Assembly: GCA_027056615.1 (NCBI GenBank)
Contig: JALUKJ010000193.1
Coordinates: forward strand, 1 to 10,851
Reading direction: 5' to 3'
Origin: Campylobacteraceae bacterium
Lineage (GTDB): Bacteria > Campylobacterota > Campylobacteria > Campylobacterales > Sulfurovaceae
DNA: 10,851 nt
This document shows positions 1 through 6,503 of this stretch, one piece after another. Below the pieces are notes generated by a model. It made no database searches. It was not told the origin of the DNA and saw only the letters and a program-made list of their open reading frames with translations. A program made the position numbers and the translations under genes. Positions within the stretch are counted from its first letter, which is position 1; each line of letters begins with the position of its first letter.

Positions 1-1207
1 CCATTAAACTTTGATATTTTAATGCAAGTTTATCATAAGTAAAGTGCTTTAAAATATAATTCTTACCATTTTCTCCCAAATGAATACTTTTTTCACCCAT
101 ATCGTAAAGAGCTTTTACTCCATTAGCAATAGCATTTTCATTTTGAGCTTCAACACTTACACCACAATTGGCTACTTTTACAATATTGCTTTTACCTGAA
201 TCAATCGCATAGACAATAGGCTTAGCACTATACATATAGTCAAAAAGTTTATTGGGAGAGACACCATATTTAAATAGACTCTCTCTTTTTAATCCAATAT
301 AACAAGCATCAAAAAGAGCTAACATACTTTGTACCTGCTGTTTAGGTATGGCATCAATAAAGAGTAGATTTTCAAGCTCTCCATACTCTTTTATTAACGC
401 CTCCTTTTTATTGCCCTCTCCCACAATCACAAAGAAAATCTCTCTATGCTCTTTAAGTAACTCTGCTGACTTACAAAAGCTATCAAGCCCATTTGCTAAA
501 CCAATTGTACCTGTATAGCCTACAATAAATTTATCTTTAGGTATTTTGCTAATAGTCTCTTTAGGTAAAGGTTCAGATTGCTCTAACTCTTTAACATCAA
601 CACCATTATTTATCCAATGAAACTCACGCTCAATGGCTAAATCTTTTTTAAGATGTTCTCCATAGTTTTGTAAACTAGAGACCACCTCATCTGCTTTAGT
701 AATGGCATATTTTTCACAAAAGCTCATAGCTCTTATAAGAGGATGAGAGCTAGAGATACCCCCTAACTCCACAATAGAGAGAGGCCAAATGTCTTTAACC
801 TCATAAATAAACTTTGCTTTACACTTTTTTGCCAATCTATACGCTGGTAGTACCAAAAAAGGAGCCATAGGAGAGGCAATAATAACATCAGGCTTTTTCA
901 TCTTTCTTAAAGGTAGAAAAAAGAGCTTAAAGGTAAATGCAAACCACTTTAGAACTCTCTTTTTATCGGTAGAGTTTTTATAGTGAGGAACTTTTACCCA
1001 AAGATAGCTAATGCCATCTATCTTCTCAAACTGATAGGTACTTTTCATATCAGGTAACTTTTTAAAAAGGTGCATAAATGAAGCCGTAATAATATAGACC
1101 TCATACCCATTTTTTACCCACTCTTTTGCAAAATAGTAGTTTCTAAACTCCATTCCATGATAGGCACTTCCTGCATAGTCATTGACAATCCAGATGGTTT
1201 TACTCAT
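1..1207 (-). CDS. GT4 family glycosyltransferase, WbuB-like (C-terminus cut by window edge)
   Basis: This is a retaining GT-B glycosyltransferase, expected at the cytoplasmic face of the inner membrane, adding one sugar to a lipid-linked glycan. About 402 codons are open from ATG at 1207 to the left edge, with no stop, so almost the whole protein is present. Visible marks are the N-terminal strand KTIWIVNDYAG, the acceptor-domain motif YEVKDIWPLS (residues about 135-144), the domain-linker strand FIVGYTGTIG, and the donor-site block YGVSPNKLFDYM before AKPIVYA. This combination is typical of WbuB-like enzymes of O-antigen loci. Its ATG overlaps the end of the epimerase gene by 8 bases (ATGAGTAA), which implies coupled translation. 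Base composition looks less AT-rich than in the central glycosyltransferases. The family call is firm; the sugar donor and linkage cannot be told. Confidence 0.9.
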   Translation of the reverse strand, partial: MSKTIWIVNDYAGSAYHGMEFRNYYFAKEWVKNGYEVYIITASFMHLFKKLPDMKSTYQFEKIDGISYLWVKVPHYKNSTDKKRVLKWFAFTFKLFFLPLRKMKKPDVIIASPMAPFLVLPAYRLAKKCKAKFIYEVKDIWPLSIVELGGISSSHPLIRAMSFCEKYAITKADEVVSSLQNYGEHLKKDLAIEREFHWINNGVDVKELEQSEPLPKETISKIPKDKFIVGYTGTIGLANGLDSFCKSAELLKEHREIFFVIVGEGNKKEALIKEYGELENLLFIDAIPKQQVQSMLALFDACYIGLKRESLFKYGVSPNKLFDYMYSAKPIVYAIDSGKSNIVKVANCGVSVEAQNENAIANGVKALYDMGEKSIHLGENGKNYILKHFTYDKLALKYQSLM

Positions 1208-2282
1208 AACTTATTAACTCTTTTATAATATTTTCACTAGCCTTTCCTCCACCATAGAGATTTAATTTTGAATGTTGAGTGTTGAATGTTGAATTATTTT
1301 TATAGGCATCTATTATCTTGGTATAATCAGCACCTACTAAACTGTTTACGCCTAGTTCTACTAACTCAACCCACTCGGTCTCATCTCTAAGTGTAATAGA
1401 CTGTTTTTCAAAAAAGTATGCCTCTTTTTGTAGTCCCCCACTGTCGGTCATAACTAAAGAGCAGTTATCTATTAGCCATACCATCTCTAAATACCCAACA
1501 GGGTCTATTAATGTTAAGTTTTGAATGTTTAATTTTAAATTATTTAAAATATTTTTAGTTCTTGGGTGTAGAGGTAAGATAATCTGTTTCTCTTTTGCTA
1601 TCTCATTTAAAACTTCAAATATATCTCTTAATCTCTGCTCATTGTCTGTATTCTCTGCTCTATGAATGGTACATAATATATAATTTTGAATTTTGAATTT
1701 TGAATTTTGAATTTGTTTTGGTTCTAGTGCTAATTTTTTATAAAACATCGCTCCATCTTGCATAACATCACCTGATTTAACTACTTTTACATCAAGATTA
1801 TCATATCCCTCATTTTTTAGATTCTCAACAGCAGTATCGGTGGGACAAAAGAGTATTTGACTTACTCTATCGGTTAAAATTCTATTAACCTCTTCTGGCA
1901 TCTTCATATTAAAACTTCTAAGCCCTGCTTCAACATGTGCTAGTTTAATATGCAATTTACTCGCAACAATTGCACCTGCAAGTGTTGAGTTTGTATCTCC
2001 ATAGACCATGACCCAATCAGGATTTTCTTTTAGGCATACCTCTTCTATCTTCTCTATCATCTGCCCAGTCATTGCACCGTGGCTTTTCCCACCGATTCCT
2101 AGAAAATAGTTAGGCTTTGGTATCTGCATCTCTTCAAAGAAGATATCACTCATATTGGCATCATAGTGTTGACCTGTATGGACGATTACCTCTTCTATCT
2201 CTTTGTATTTAGCTATCTCTCGGCTTACACTTCCTGCTTTTATAAATTGGGGTCTTGCACCTAGTATTGTTAGGATTTTCAT
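1200..2282 (-). CDS. wbpI: UDP-sugar C2-epimerase, probably WbpI-like (UDP-GlcNAc3NAcA 2-epimerase)
   Basis: This cytoplasmic enzyme inverts C2 of a UDP-activated 2-acetamido sugar. At 360 residues it is full length for the WecB/WbpI family. Visible motifs are GARPQFIK (8-15), HTGQHYD (35-41), YGDTNSTLAGA (94-104), HVEAGLRSFN (116-125), MPEEVNR (128-134), HRAEN (207-211), HPRT (239-242), TDSGGLQKEA (279-288) and RDETEW (299-304). The RSFNxxMPEE form and the WbpE-like aminotransferase in the same locus favour WbpI (making UDP-ManNAc3NAcA) over WecB; this is inference. Three heptanucleotide arrays lie inside the gene and encode atypical stretches near residues 190-200, 248-258 and 329-341, all at positions where family members vary. 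The catalytic motifs are intact, so it is probably functional. ATG overlaps the preceding stop by 4 bases (ATGA). Confidence 0.88.
   Translation of the reverse strand: MKILTILGARPQFIKAGSVSREIAKYKEIEEVIVHTGQHYDANMSDIFFEEMQIPKPNYFLGIGGKSHGAMTGQMIEKIEEVCLKENPDWVMVYGDTNSTLAGAIVASKLHIKLAHVEAGLRSFNMKMPEEVNRILTDRVSQILFCPTDTAVENLKNEGYDNLDVKVVKSGDVMQDGAMFYKKLALEPKQIQNSKFKIQNYILCTIHRAENTDNEQRLRDIFEVLNEIAKEKQIILPLHPRTKNILNNLKLNIQNLTLIDPVGYLEMVWLIDNCSLVMTDSGGLQKEAYFFEKQSITLRDETEWVELVELGVNSLVGADYTKIIDAYKNNSTFNTQHSKLNLYGGGKASENIIKELISYE
1260..1294 (-). repeat. Heptanucleotide array A inside wbpI (five units)
   Basis: Read on the minus strand, five 7-bp units follow each other: ATTCAAC, ATTCAAC, ACTCAAC, ATTCAAA, ATTAAAT. 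They lie in frame in the epimerase gene and encode about residues 329-341, just before the conserved LYGGGKAS segment, where relatives have a shorter loop. The array is 35 bp, not a multiple of three, so other changes must have kept the frame. Confidence 0.85.
1510..1540 (-). repeat. Heptanucleotide array B inside wbpI (four units)
   Basis: Minus-strand units are ATTTAAA, ATTAAAC, ATTCAAA, ACTTAAC and then a terminal ATT. The array encodes the stretch LKLNIQNLTL before the conserved IDPVGYL motif. Here the number of residues is close to normal for the family, so the array may have replaced native sequence rather than simply added to it. Confidence 0.8.
1685..1712 (-). repeat. Heptanucleotide array C inside wbpI (four perfect units)
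   Basis: Four identical tandem copies of TTTGAAT on the plus strand (ATTCAAA on the coding strand). They encode the peptide IQNSKFKIQN immediately before YILCTIHRAEN, at the boundary between the two Rossmann-like domains. This is the most homogeneous array in the window, which suggests it is the youngest or most recently amplified. Confidence 0.92.
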
Positions 2283-2767
2283 GATTTCAACTCAACATTA
2301 ATTTTTGAGAATGCTTTAAGAATTTGACCAGCTTTAATATGAAGAAAACCATCAATATAGCAATCATGGTCAATAACTACTCCTATATCTATTATAGTCC
2401 CCTCTTTTATTGTAACATTTGACTCTACAATACTACCTGCTCCTATAAATATGCCTGATTCTATTTTAATATTTGGGGCAATAATGGCAGAGGGGTGAAT
2501 TATTGTTTCTAAAATCCATCCATTATTTAGAAAGTAATTGAATATTTCATATCTAACTTTACTATTCCCAATTGCTATAATTATATTTTTATCAACTTTA
2601 TCAACTTTTATATTAGATCTACTATATATATTAATATTTTTTACAGGTGATATTGCACTTTCATTATCATCTATAAATCCTAATATCTTATATCCTAATA
2701 AATTTGCACTATTATATACTTTTAATGCATGAGTCCCTGTTCCAAAGATATATAGTCCTTTTTTCAT
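2279..2767 (-). CDS. NeuD/PglD-like sugar acyltransferase, short form
   Basis: This looks like an acetyl-CoA-dependent acyltransferase acting on a nucleotide sugar or glycan in the cytoplasm. An N-terminal Rossmann-like part has the nucleotide-binding start GLYIFGTGTHA (residues 4-14) and FIDDNES. A left-handed beta-helix of hexapeptide repeats then runs from about residue 91 (HPSAIIAPNIKI), with the likely catalytic histidine in VIDHDC (H134). PglD and NeuD proteins are usually nearer 195-215 residues. This one has 162 and lacks the usual final turns and the GVPAK-like end, so it is a short variant or has lost its C-terminus. Start and stop both overlap neighbours by 4 bases (ATGA), which argues that the stop is the established one. 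It lies directly upstream of the epimerase, so it may acetylate an amino sugar of the same pathway; the substrate is unknown. Confidence 0.75.
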   Translation of the reverse strand: MKKGLYIFGTGTHALKVYNSANLLGYKILGFIDDNESAISPVKNINIYSRSNIKVDKVDKNIIIAIGNSKVRYEIFNYFLNNGWILETIIHPSAIIAPNIKIESGIFIGAGSIVESNVTIKEGTIIDIGVVIDHDCYIDGFLHIKAGQILKAFSKINVELKS

Positions 2768-3822
2768 TTTAATTCCATTAATTTAATATATTTATTAGTC
2801 ATGTCTTCTACGCATACTTTCCAATTTGCTTTTTCCTCAACTATTTTTCTATTTTTAAAAATTACTTTATTATAATCTATAAAAGTTGCTTTTTCTATAA
2901 CCTCTGATAATTCATTAAAATTATATATTTCAAATAAAAAACCATTTTCATTATTTGTAATCCATTGTGCGTTAGCTGGTATGTTTGTAGCAATAGGAAA
3001 ACATCCACATGCCATCGCTTCATTTAAAGATATATTATTACCATCTGAAATAGCTGTAGTAATAAAAATATCAGCATTTTGTAATAGTTCAACTATTTTA
3101 AACTGTTCAATATGTCCATGAAAGGTTACTATGTCTTGTAAATTAAGTTTCTTTACTAAAGCTTCCAATTCACCTCTTAATTCACCTTCACCAACTAGCT
3201 CAAGACTAATTAACATACCCTTTTTATTTAAAATATCTACAGCCTTTATTAATGTATCTATACTATAAATAGCTGTAAAATTTCTTGTTGAAATTAATTT
3301 TAAAGTTTTTGTATCTTGTTTTTTAAATTGTGGGAAAGAGAATAAATCTAAATCTACTCCAAATGGCATAGCTTGAACATCCTTGCAAGTAGCACAATAC
3401 TTATTAATATACTCATTCATATGTTCAGCAACAGTAGTAACACAATCTGCTCTTTTTAAAGCATATTGAACTAAAAATCTAGAAAAAAAAGACTTTTGAG
3501 GACTTACAAGTATATCACTACCCCATGCAGTTAATATTAAAGGATGTAAATTTGCTAAAGATGCTAAAAATCCATAACTTGTAATATATTGAGCATGAAT
3601 GATATCAGGTTTAGATTTATTAACAATACTCTTTAACTGTGCTACTGCAAAAAAATAACCTAATTTTCCAATTCCATAAGTTTTCAGAGTATGAATTGGT
3701 ATAGTAGAATCTCTATCGAATCTAAAACTTGCAATTTCTACAGTATGTCCTTGAGAGTGAAAATAGTTTGCCCATCTTTTTGTATGAATACTTTTTGCAT
3801 CTGAAATATATAATATCTTCAT
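2764..3822 (-). CDS. GT4 family glycosyltransferase
   Basis: This 352-residue GT-B protein is expected to transfer a sugar from a nucleotide donor to the growing lipid-linked unit at the inner membrane. The N-terminal domain starts MKILYISDAKSIHTKRW, with a DIIHAQY strand (73-79) and the acceptor-side TAWGSDI (98-104). The C-terminal donor domain holds LVGEGEL (209-215), FHGHI (234-238) and NEAMACGCFPIAT (267-279). The usual E-x7-E donor motif reads D260-x7-E268 here (SDGNNISLNE). The start ATG shares one base with the preceding stop (TAATG), and the stop overlaps the acyltransferase start by 4 bases, so it is a tightly coupled operon member. The sugar specificity cannot be read from sequence. 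Confidence 0.9.
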   Translation of the reverse strand: MKILYISDAKSIHTKRWANYFHSQGHTVEIASFRFDRDSTIPIHTLKTYGIGKLGYFFAVAQLKSIVNKSKPDIIHAQYITSYGFLASLANLHPLILTAWGSDILVSPQKSFFSRFLVQYALKRADCVTTVAEHMNEYINKYCATCKDVQAMPFGVDLDLFSFPQFKKQDTKTLKLISTRNFTAIYSIDTLIKAVDILNKKGMLISLELVGEGELRGELEALVKKLNLQDIVTFHGHIEQFKIVELLQNADIFITTAISDGNNISLNEAMACGCFPIATNIPANAQWITNNENGFLFEIYNFNELSEVIEKATFIDYNKVIFKNRKIVEEKANWKVCVEDMTNKYIKLMELK

Positions 3823-5033
3823 TATTTTTTCACCAATCTATCTATTACTTGATACTCAGCTTCTAGTCTTTCATCCCAAGTCCATAATCTTTCATTTTCT
3901 GTTAATTTAATATTTTTAATAATCTTATCCTGCAATTTTTTATCACTGATAACTTTTACAACATCTTTCGCTATATTATCATATAGATTTTCATTTATAT
4001 CATATATAAAACCATTTACTTTATGTTTAATCCATGAAGAAGTGTCTCCATTATTTAATGTAAATATAATCTTATTACCTCGAATTGCTTCAAGTAATGG
4101 ATTTCCAACATTAGAAACATCATATGTAGAAAAAAATATAGCACTTTCTTTTGTTATATTCTCTAACTCAATATTGATTTTAGCTCCATGAAAAATTACA
4201 TTATTATTTAAATTTAATTTTTTTACCATATTTTTTAAATTTTCTAATTCTTCACCATCTCCTACAATATTATATTTAAAATCAGATATGCCATATACAC
4301 TAACAATATTATGAACAATATTAATTATTCTATCTATTCTTTTTCCTTTAACTAATCTACATACTGTATAAGATGATAATACATTACTATTAAAATATTT
4401 TATTTTATTTGTACTATTAACAAAAAAACTTAATCTATTTGTATTTTTAAATCTTATCTTTGCTATTGCTTTATTACCTTCTGTTCCATCGTTAGTCATA
4501 ATTATTCTATCTACCTTTAACCATAAAGACAATAATGTATCCCAATTTAATAATAATTTAAAATATCTCTTATTTATTAAAAAATCATTATATAAATTCC
4601 AAATTCCATAATACCTTGAGATTATAATTTTCTTATTTTTAAAAAATAAATTAATAATATGAGCCGCCAATACTCCATGTGGACCACCACCGTATAAGAC
4701 ATCAACATCTTTTTCTTTTGCTATTTTATACCCATTCCAAGCAAGTTTTATAATTGAGATATAACCTCTTAATTTTGAATAAATAGTTTTTAAAGTATGG
4801 TTTTTAAAATTCTCTCCAATTTCTAATTGAGACATATCTAATCTATGTATATTCACACCAACTGGATTTATAATATCTTGATAATGATAACTACCATGTA
4901 TAGAATTATCTCGTGTAACTAGATATTCTACGCCCCATCCTTTTTTCACAAAATATTCTGGTGTTAACTTAACAACCTGTATTCCCTTATCTGTAAAATC
5001 CATAATTGACAGAAATAAAATACTTTTATTCAT
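3822..5033 (-). CDS. GT-B glycosyltransferase, GT4-like
   Basis: A glycosyltransferase of 403 residues if it starts at MNKSILFLSIMDF. The open frame extends 19 codons further, to 5090, but the start at 5033 has a strong Shine-Dalgarno sequence (AAGGAAGG at 5036-5043) and the sequence from there matches a normal first beta-strand. It then overlaps the preceding gene by 8 bases (ATGAATAA), the same geometry as at the epimerase/glycosyltransferase junction. Visible features are VLYGGGPHGVLAA in the N-terminal domain, NIVGDGEELENL and VIFHGAK at the start of the donor domain, and the donor motif region NVGNPLLEAIRGNKIIF with NGFIYD after it. The gene is extremely AT-rich and Lys/Asn/Ile-rich, more so than the genes at the window ends, suggesting a different origin. 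Donor and linkage are unknown. Confidence 0.85.
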   Translation of the reverse strand: MNKSILFLSIMDFTDKGIQVVKLTPEYFVKKGWGVEYLVTRDNSIHGSYHYQDIINPVGVNIHRLDMSQLEIGENFKNHTLKTIYSKLRGYISIIKLAWNGYKIAKEKDVDVLYGGGPHGVLAAHIINLFFKNKKIIISRYYGIWNLYNDFLINKRYFKLLLNWDTLLSLWLKVDRIIMTNDGTEGNKAIAKIRFKNTNRLSFFVNSTNKIKYFNSNVLSSYTVCRLVKGKRIDRIINIVHNIVSVYGISDFKYNIVGDGEELENLKNMVKKLNLNNNVIFHGAKINIELENITKESAIFFSTYDVSNVGNPLLEAIRGNKIIFTLNNGDTSSWIKHKVNGFIYDINENLYDNIAKDVVKVISDKKLQDKIIKNIKLTENERLWTWDERLEAEYQVIDRLVKK

Positions 5034-5928
5034 AACCTTCCTTAAAGTGAGAAATAAGATTAGACAATACTTTATTTTCATTAAATTCATTTTCTATAAA
5101 TTGAATTGCTTCTAAGTCTATACTTAACTTAGAATTATCAAAAAGTCTTTTTTGCACAGAAATTTTCTCTACTAAATCATTACTATTTTTAAAATATATT
5201 GTATAAGGAAAATGATAATTATAAAAAACTTTTTTACCATACCCTAAAGCTTCTAAAACAGAAAAAGCTAGTCCATCATGTTCTGCATTTCGTAAATAAC
5301 ATATACTATTTACAAATTCTTTATCCATATCTACCCAACCTAATAATTTGATATTATTGGGTAAAGGCTTTTTATAACTATCTATACCAGCTACTCTAAA
5401 TTCAATATCAGATAACTTTTTAGATATTTTAATAAGAGTATTCATTCCATAGTACTCCTCTTTTCCTTGACTCATATATGTTAACACTGTAAATATATCA
5501 GGTATTGATGTACTTTTATTGTGTGTATTATAAATAGCAATAGAAGCTACGTTTGCATCAATATCTATCTCTTTTAACTCTTCTTGAATCCAATTAACCT
5601 CGCATAAATATTTACTATTTTCAACAAGATTTTTATTGATATTTTCATTTTTATAATCATCAATAGCACTCAAAACATCACTACCAATAAAATGCTGTAC
5701 TATTTTCTTATTAAATCTTAATGCAAGATTTAATGCACCACCACCACTTATAGAAGCACTTACACTATAAACTACATCTATTTTAAAAATATCTAATGCA
5801 AATTTTATTTTATCTATTTTTTTTTCATTTGTATTGTAAAATTTATAACTATTTTGTTTATCAAATTTAGATAATTGTTTCGTTAAAATTGGACCGAAAT
5901 GGCTGTTTCCTATAATTGCTATATTCAT
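5026..5928 (-). CDS. Divergent GT-B glycosyltransferase
   Basis: A 300-residue protein, short for GT4 enzymes (usually 350-400), but both GT-B halves can be traced. The N-terminal half has MNIAIIGNSHFGP (1-13), a Gly-rich SISGGGALNLAL (59-70) and QHFIGSDVLSA (79-89), resembling the WGSD acceptor motif of GT4 proteins. The C-terminal half has TYMSQGKEEYYGM (150-162), KLLGWVD and the donor motif EHDGLAFSVLEALGYGKKV, with D218-x7-E226 in place of E-x7-E. It presumably adds a sugar to the lipid-linked repeat unit. Its ATG overlaps the end of the acyltransferase reading frame by 4 bases (ATGA), so its translation may be reduced by the premature stop in that upstream frame. The fold call is good; specificity is unknown. 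Confidence 0.78.
   Translation of the reverse strand: MNIAIIGNSHFGPILTKQLSKFDKQNSYKFYNTNEKKIDKIKFALDIFKIDVVYSVSASISGGGALNLALRFNKKIVQHFIGSDVLSAIDDYKNENINKNLVENSKYLCEVNWIQEELKEIDIDANVASIAIYNTHNKSTSIPDIFTVLTYMSQGKEEYYGMNTLIKISKKLSDIEFRVAGIDSYKKPLPNNIKLLGWVDMDKEFVNSICYLRNAEHDGLAFSVLEALGYGKKVFYNYHFPYTIYFKNSNDLVEKISVQKRLFDNSKLSIDLEAIQFIENEFNENKVLSNLISHFKEGYE
5036..5043 (-). promoter_or_regulatory. Ribosome binding site that fixes the start at 5033
   Basis: AAGGAAGG on the minus strand lies 2-6 bases before ATG 5033-5031. It sits inside the last codons of the preceding glycosyltransferase gene and favours this ATG over the upstream in-frame ATG at 5090. Confidence 0.75.
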
Positions 5929-6503
5929 CCTAATTTCCTCTGTTTTTTCGCAGGTATTCCAAATACAACTTCTTTTTTATTAACACTTTTTGTAACTAGA
6001 CTAGAAGCCCCTACAACTGAGAATTTACCTACTGTAACACCTGCTAAAAGTGTTGAATTAACTCCAATCCAACATGACTCTTGCAACAATACTTTTTTTG
6101 AAACTCTAGTAAAATATTTTTTCATTGGTCTATCTCCTACATCTGAATGGCTAACAATGGTTACCTTTGCACCAATAACCACATTATCTTCTATCTCTAT
6201 TTGGTTTGCTAAATCTAAATAAACATTTTGACCAATATAGCAATTATTGCCAACAATTAAATTTTCAAATAACTCTTTTTTTTAAAATTTTTCATTATCT
6301 ATAATTAAATTACCTTTAAAGTGGTTATTTTTACCTATTTTTGCACCATAATATTTTAAGATTTCTTCTATATTATTTTTTCTACAAGTCGTTAAACTTT
6401 TTATTACATAGTAGCTTCCAAAAAGTGAATTAAAAAAAATAATTTTTACAAACTCTACTCTACTAAAAATATAAAGTAAAGCAATTTTAAACCTACTTAA
6501 CAT
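5925..6503 (-). pseudogene. Hexapeptide-repeat acyltransferase split by an in-frame stop
   Basis: Read through, the frame gives a LbetaH acyltransferase of about 192 residues, normal for CatB/WcaF-like sugar O-acetyltransferases. The N-terminal part starts MLSRFKIALLYIF and runs to GNLIIDNEKF. A TAA at 6282-6284 (codon 74) follows. The same frame then continues KKELFENLIVGNNCYIGQN and goes on through VVIGAKVTIVSHSDVGDRP, with the conserved SHSDVG catalytic region and KKYFTR, and ends FGIPAKKQRKLG. Both halves are in one frame, so this is a nonsense change and not a frameshift. The stop lies at a T4-A8 junction (A8 tract 6276-6283 on the coding strand), and one A-to-T change could create it. 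No good ribosome binding site is seen for the C-terminal half. The start overlaps the wzx end by 7 bases. It is probably inactive unless the stop is read through or is a sequencing error. Confidence 0.8.

Noticed and set aside
1260..1712. Repeats in wbpI as a CRISPR array
   Set aside because: Units are 7 bp, directly tandem, with no unique spacers and no cas genes.
2538..2732. Plus-strand open frame of 64 codons
   Set aside because: It is antisense to the NeuD-like gene, has hydrophobic low-complexity content from AT-rich antisense, and no homology signal.
5034..5090. Start of the second glycosyltransferase at 5090
   Set aside because: The extra 19 residues have no family resemblance and overlap the preceding gene deeply, while ATG 5033 has AAGGAAGG in front of it.
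5899..6222. Plus-strand open frame of 107 codons
   Set aside because: It is antisense to the hexapeptide acyltransferase and the next gene; its length follows from the regular codon pattern of the repeats.
5925..6503. Frameshifted or phase-variable acyltransferase switching by A8 slippage
   Set aside because: Both halves are in the same frame, so a one-base slip would destroy and not restore the protein; a nonsense change fits better.
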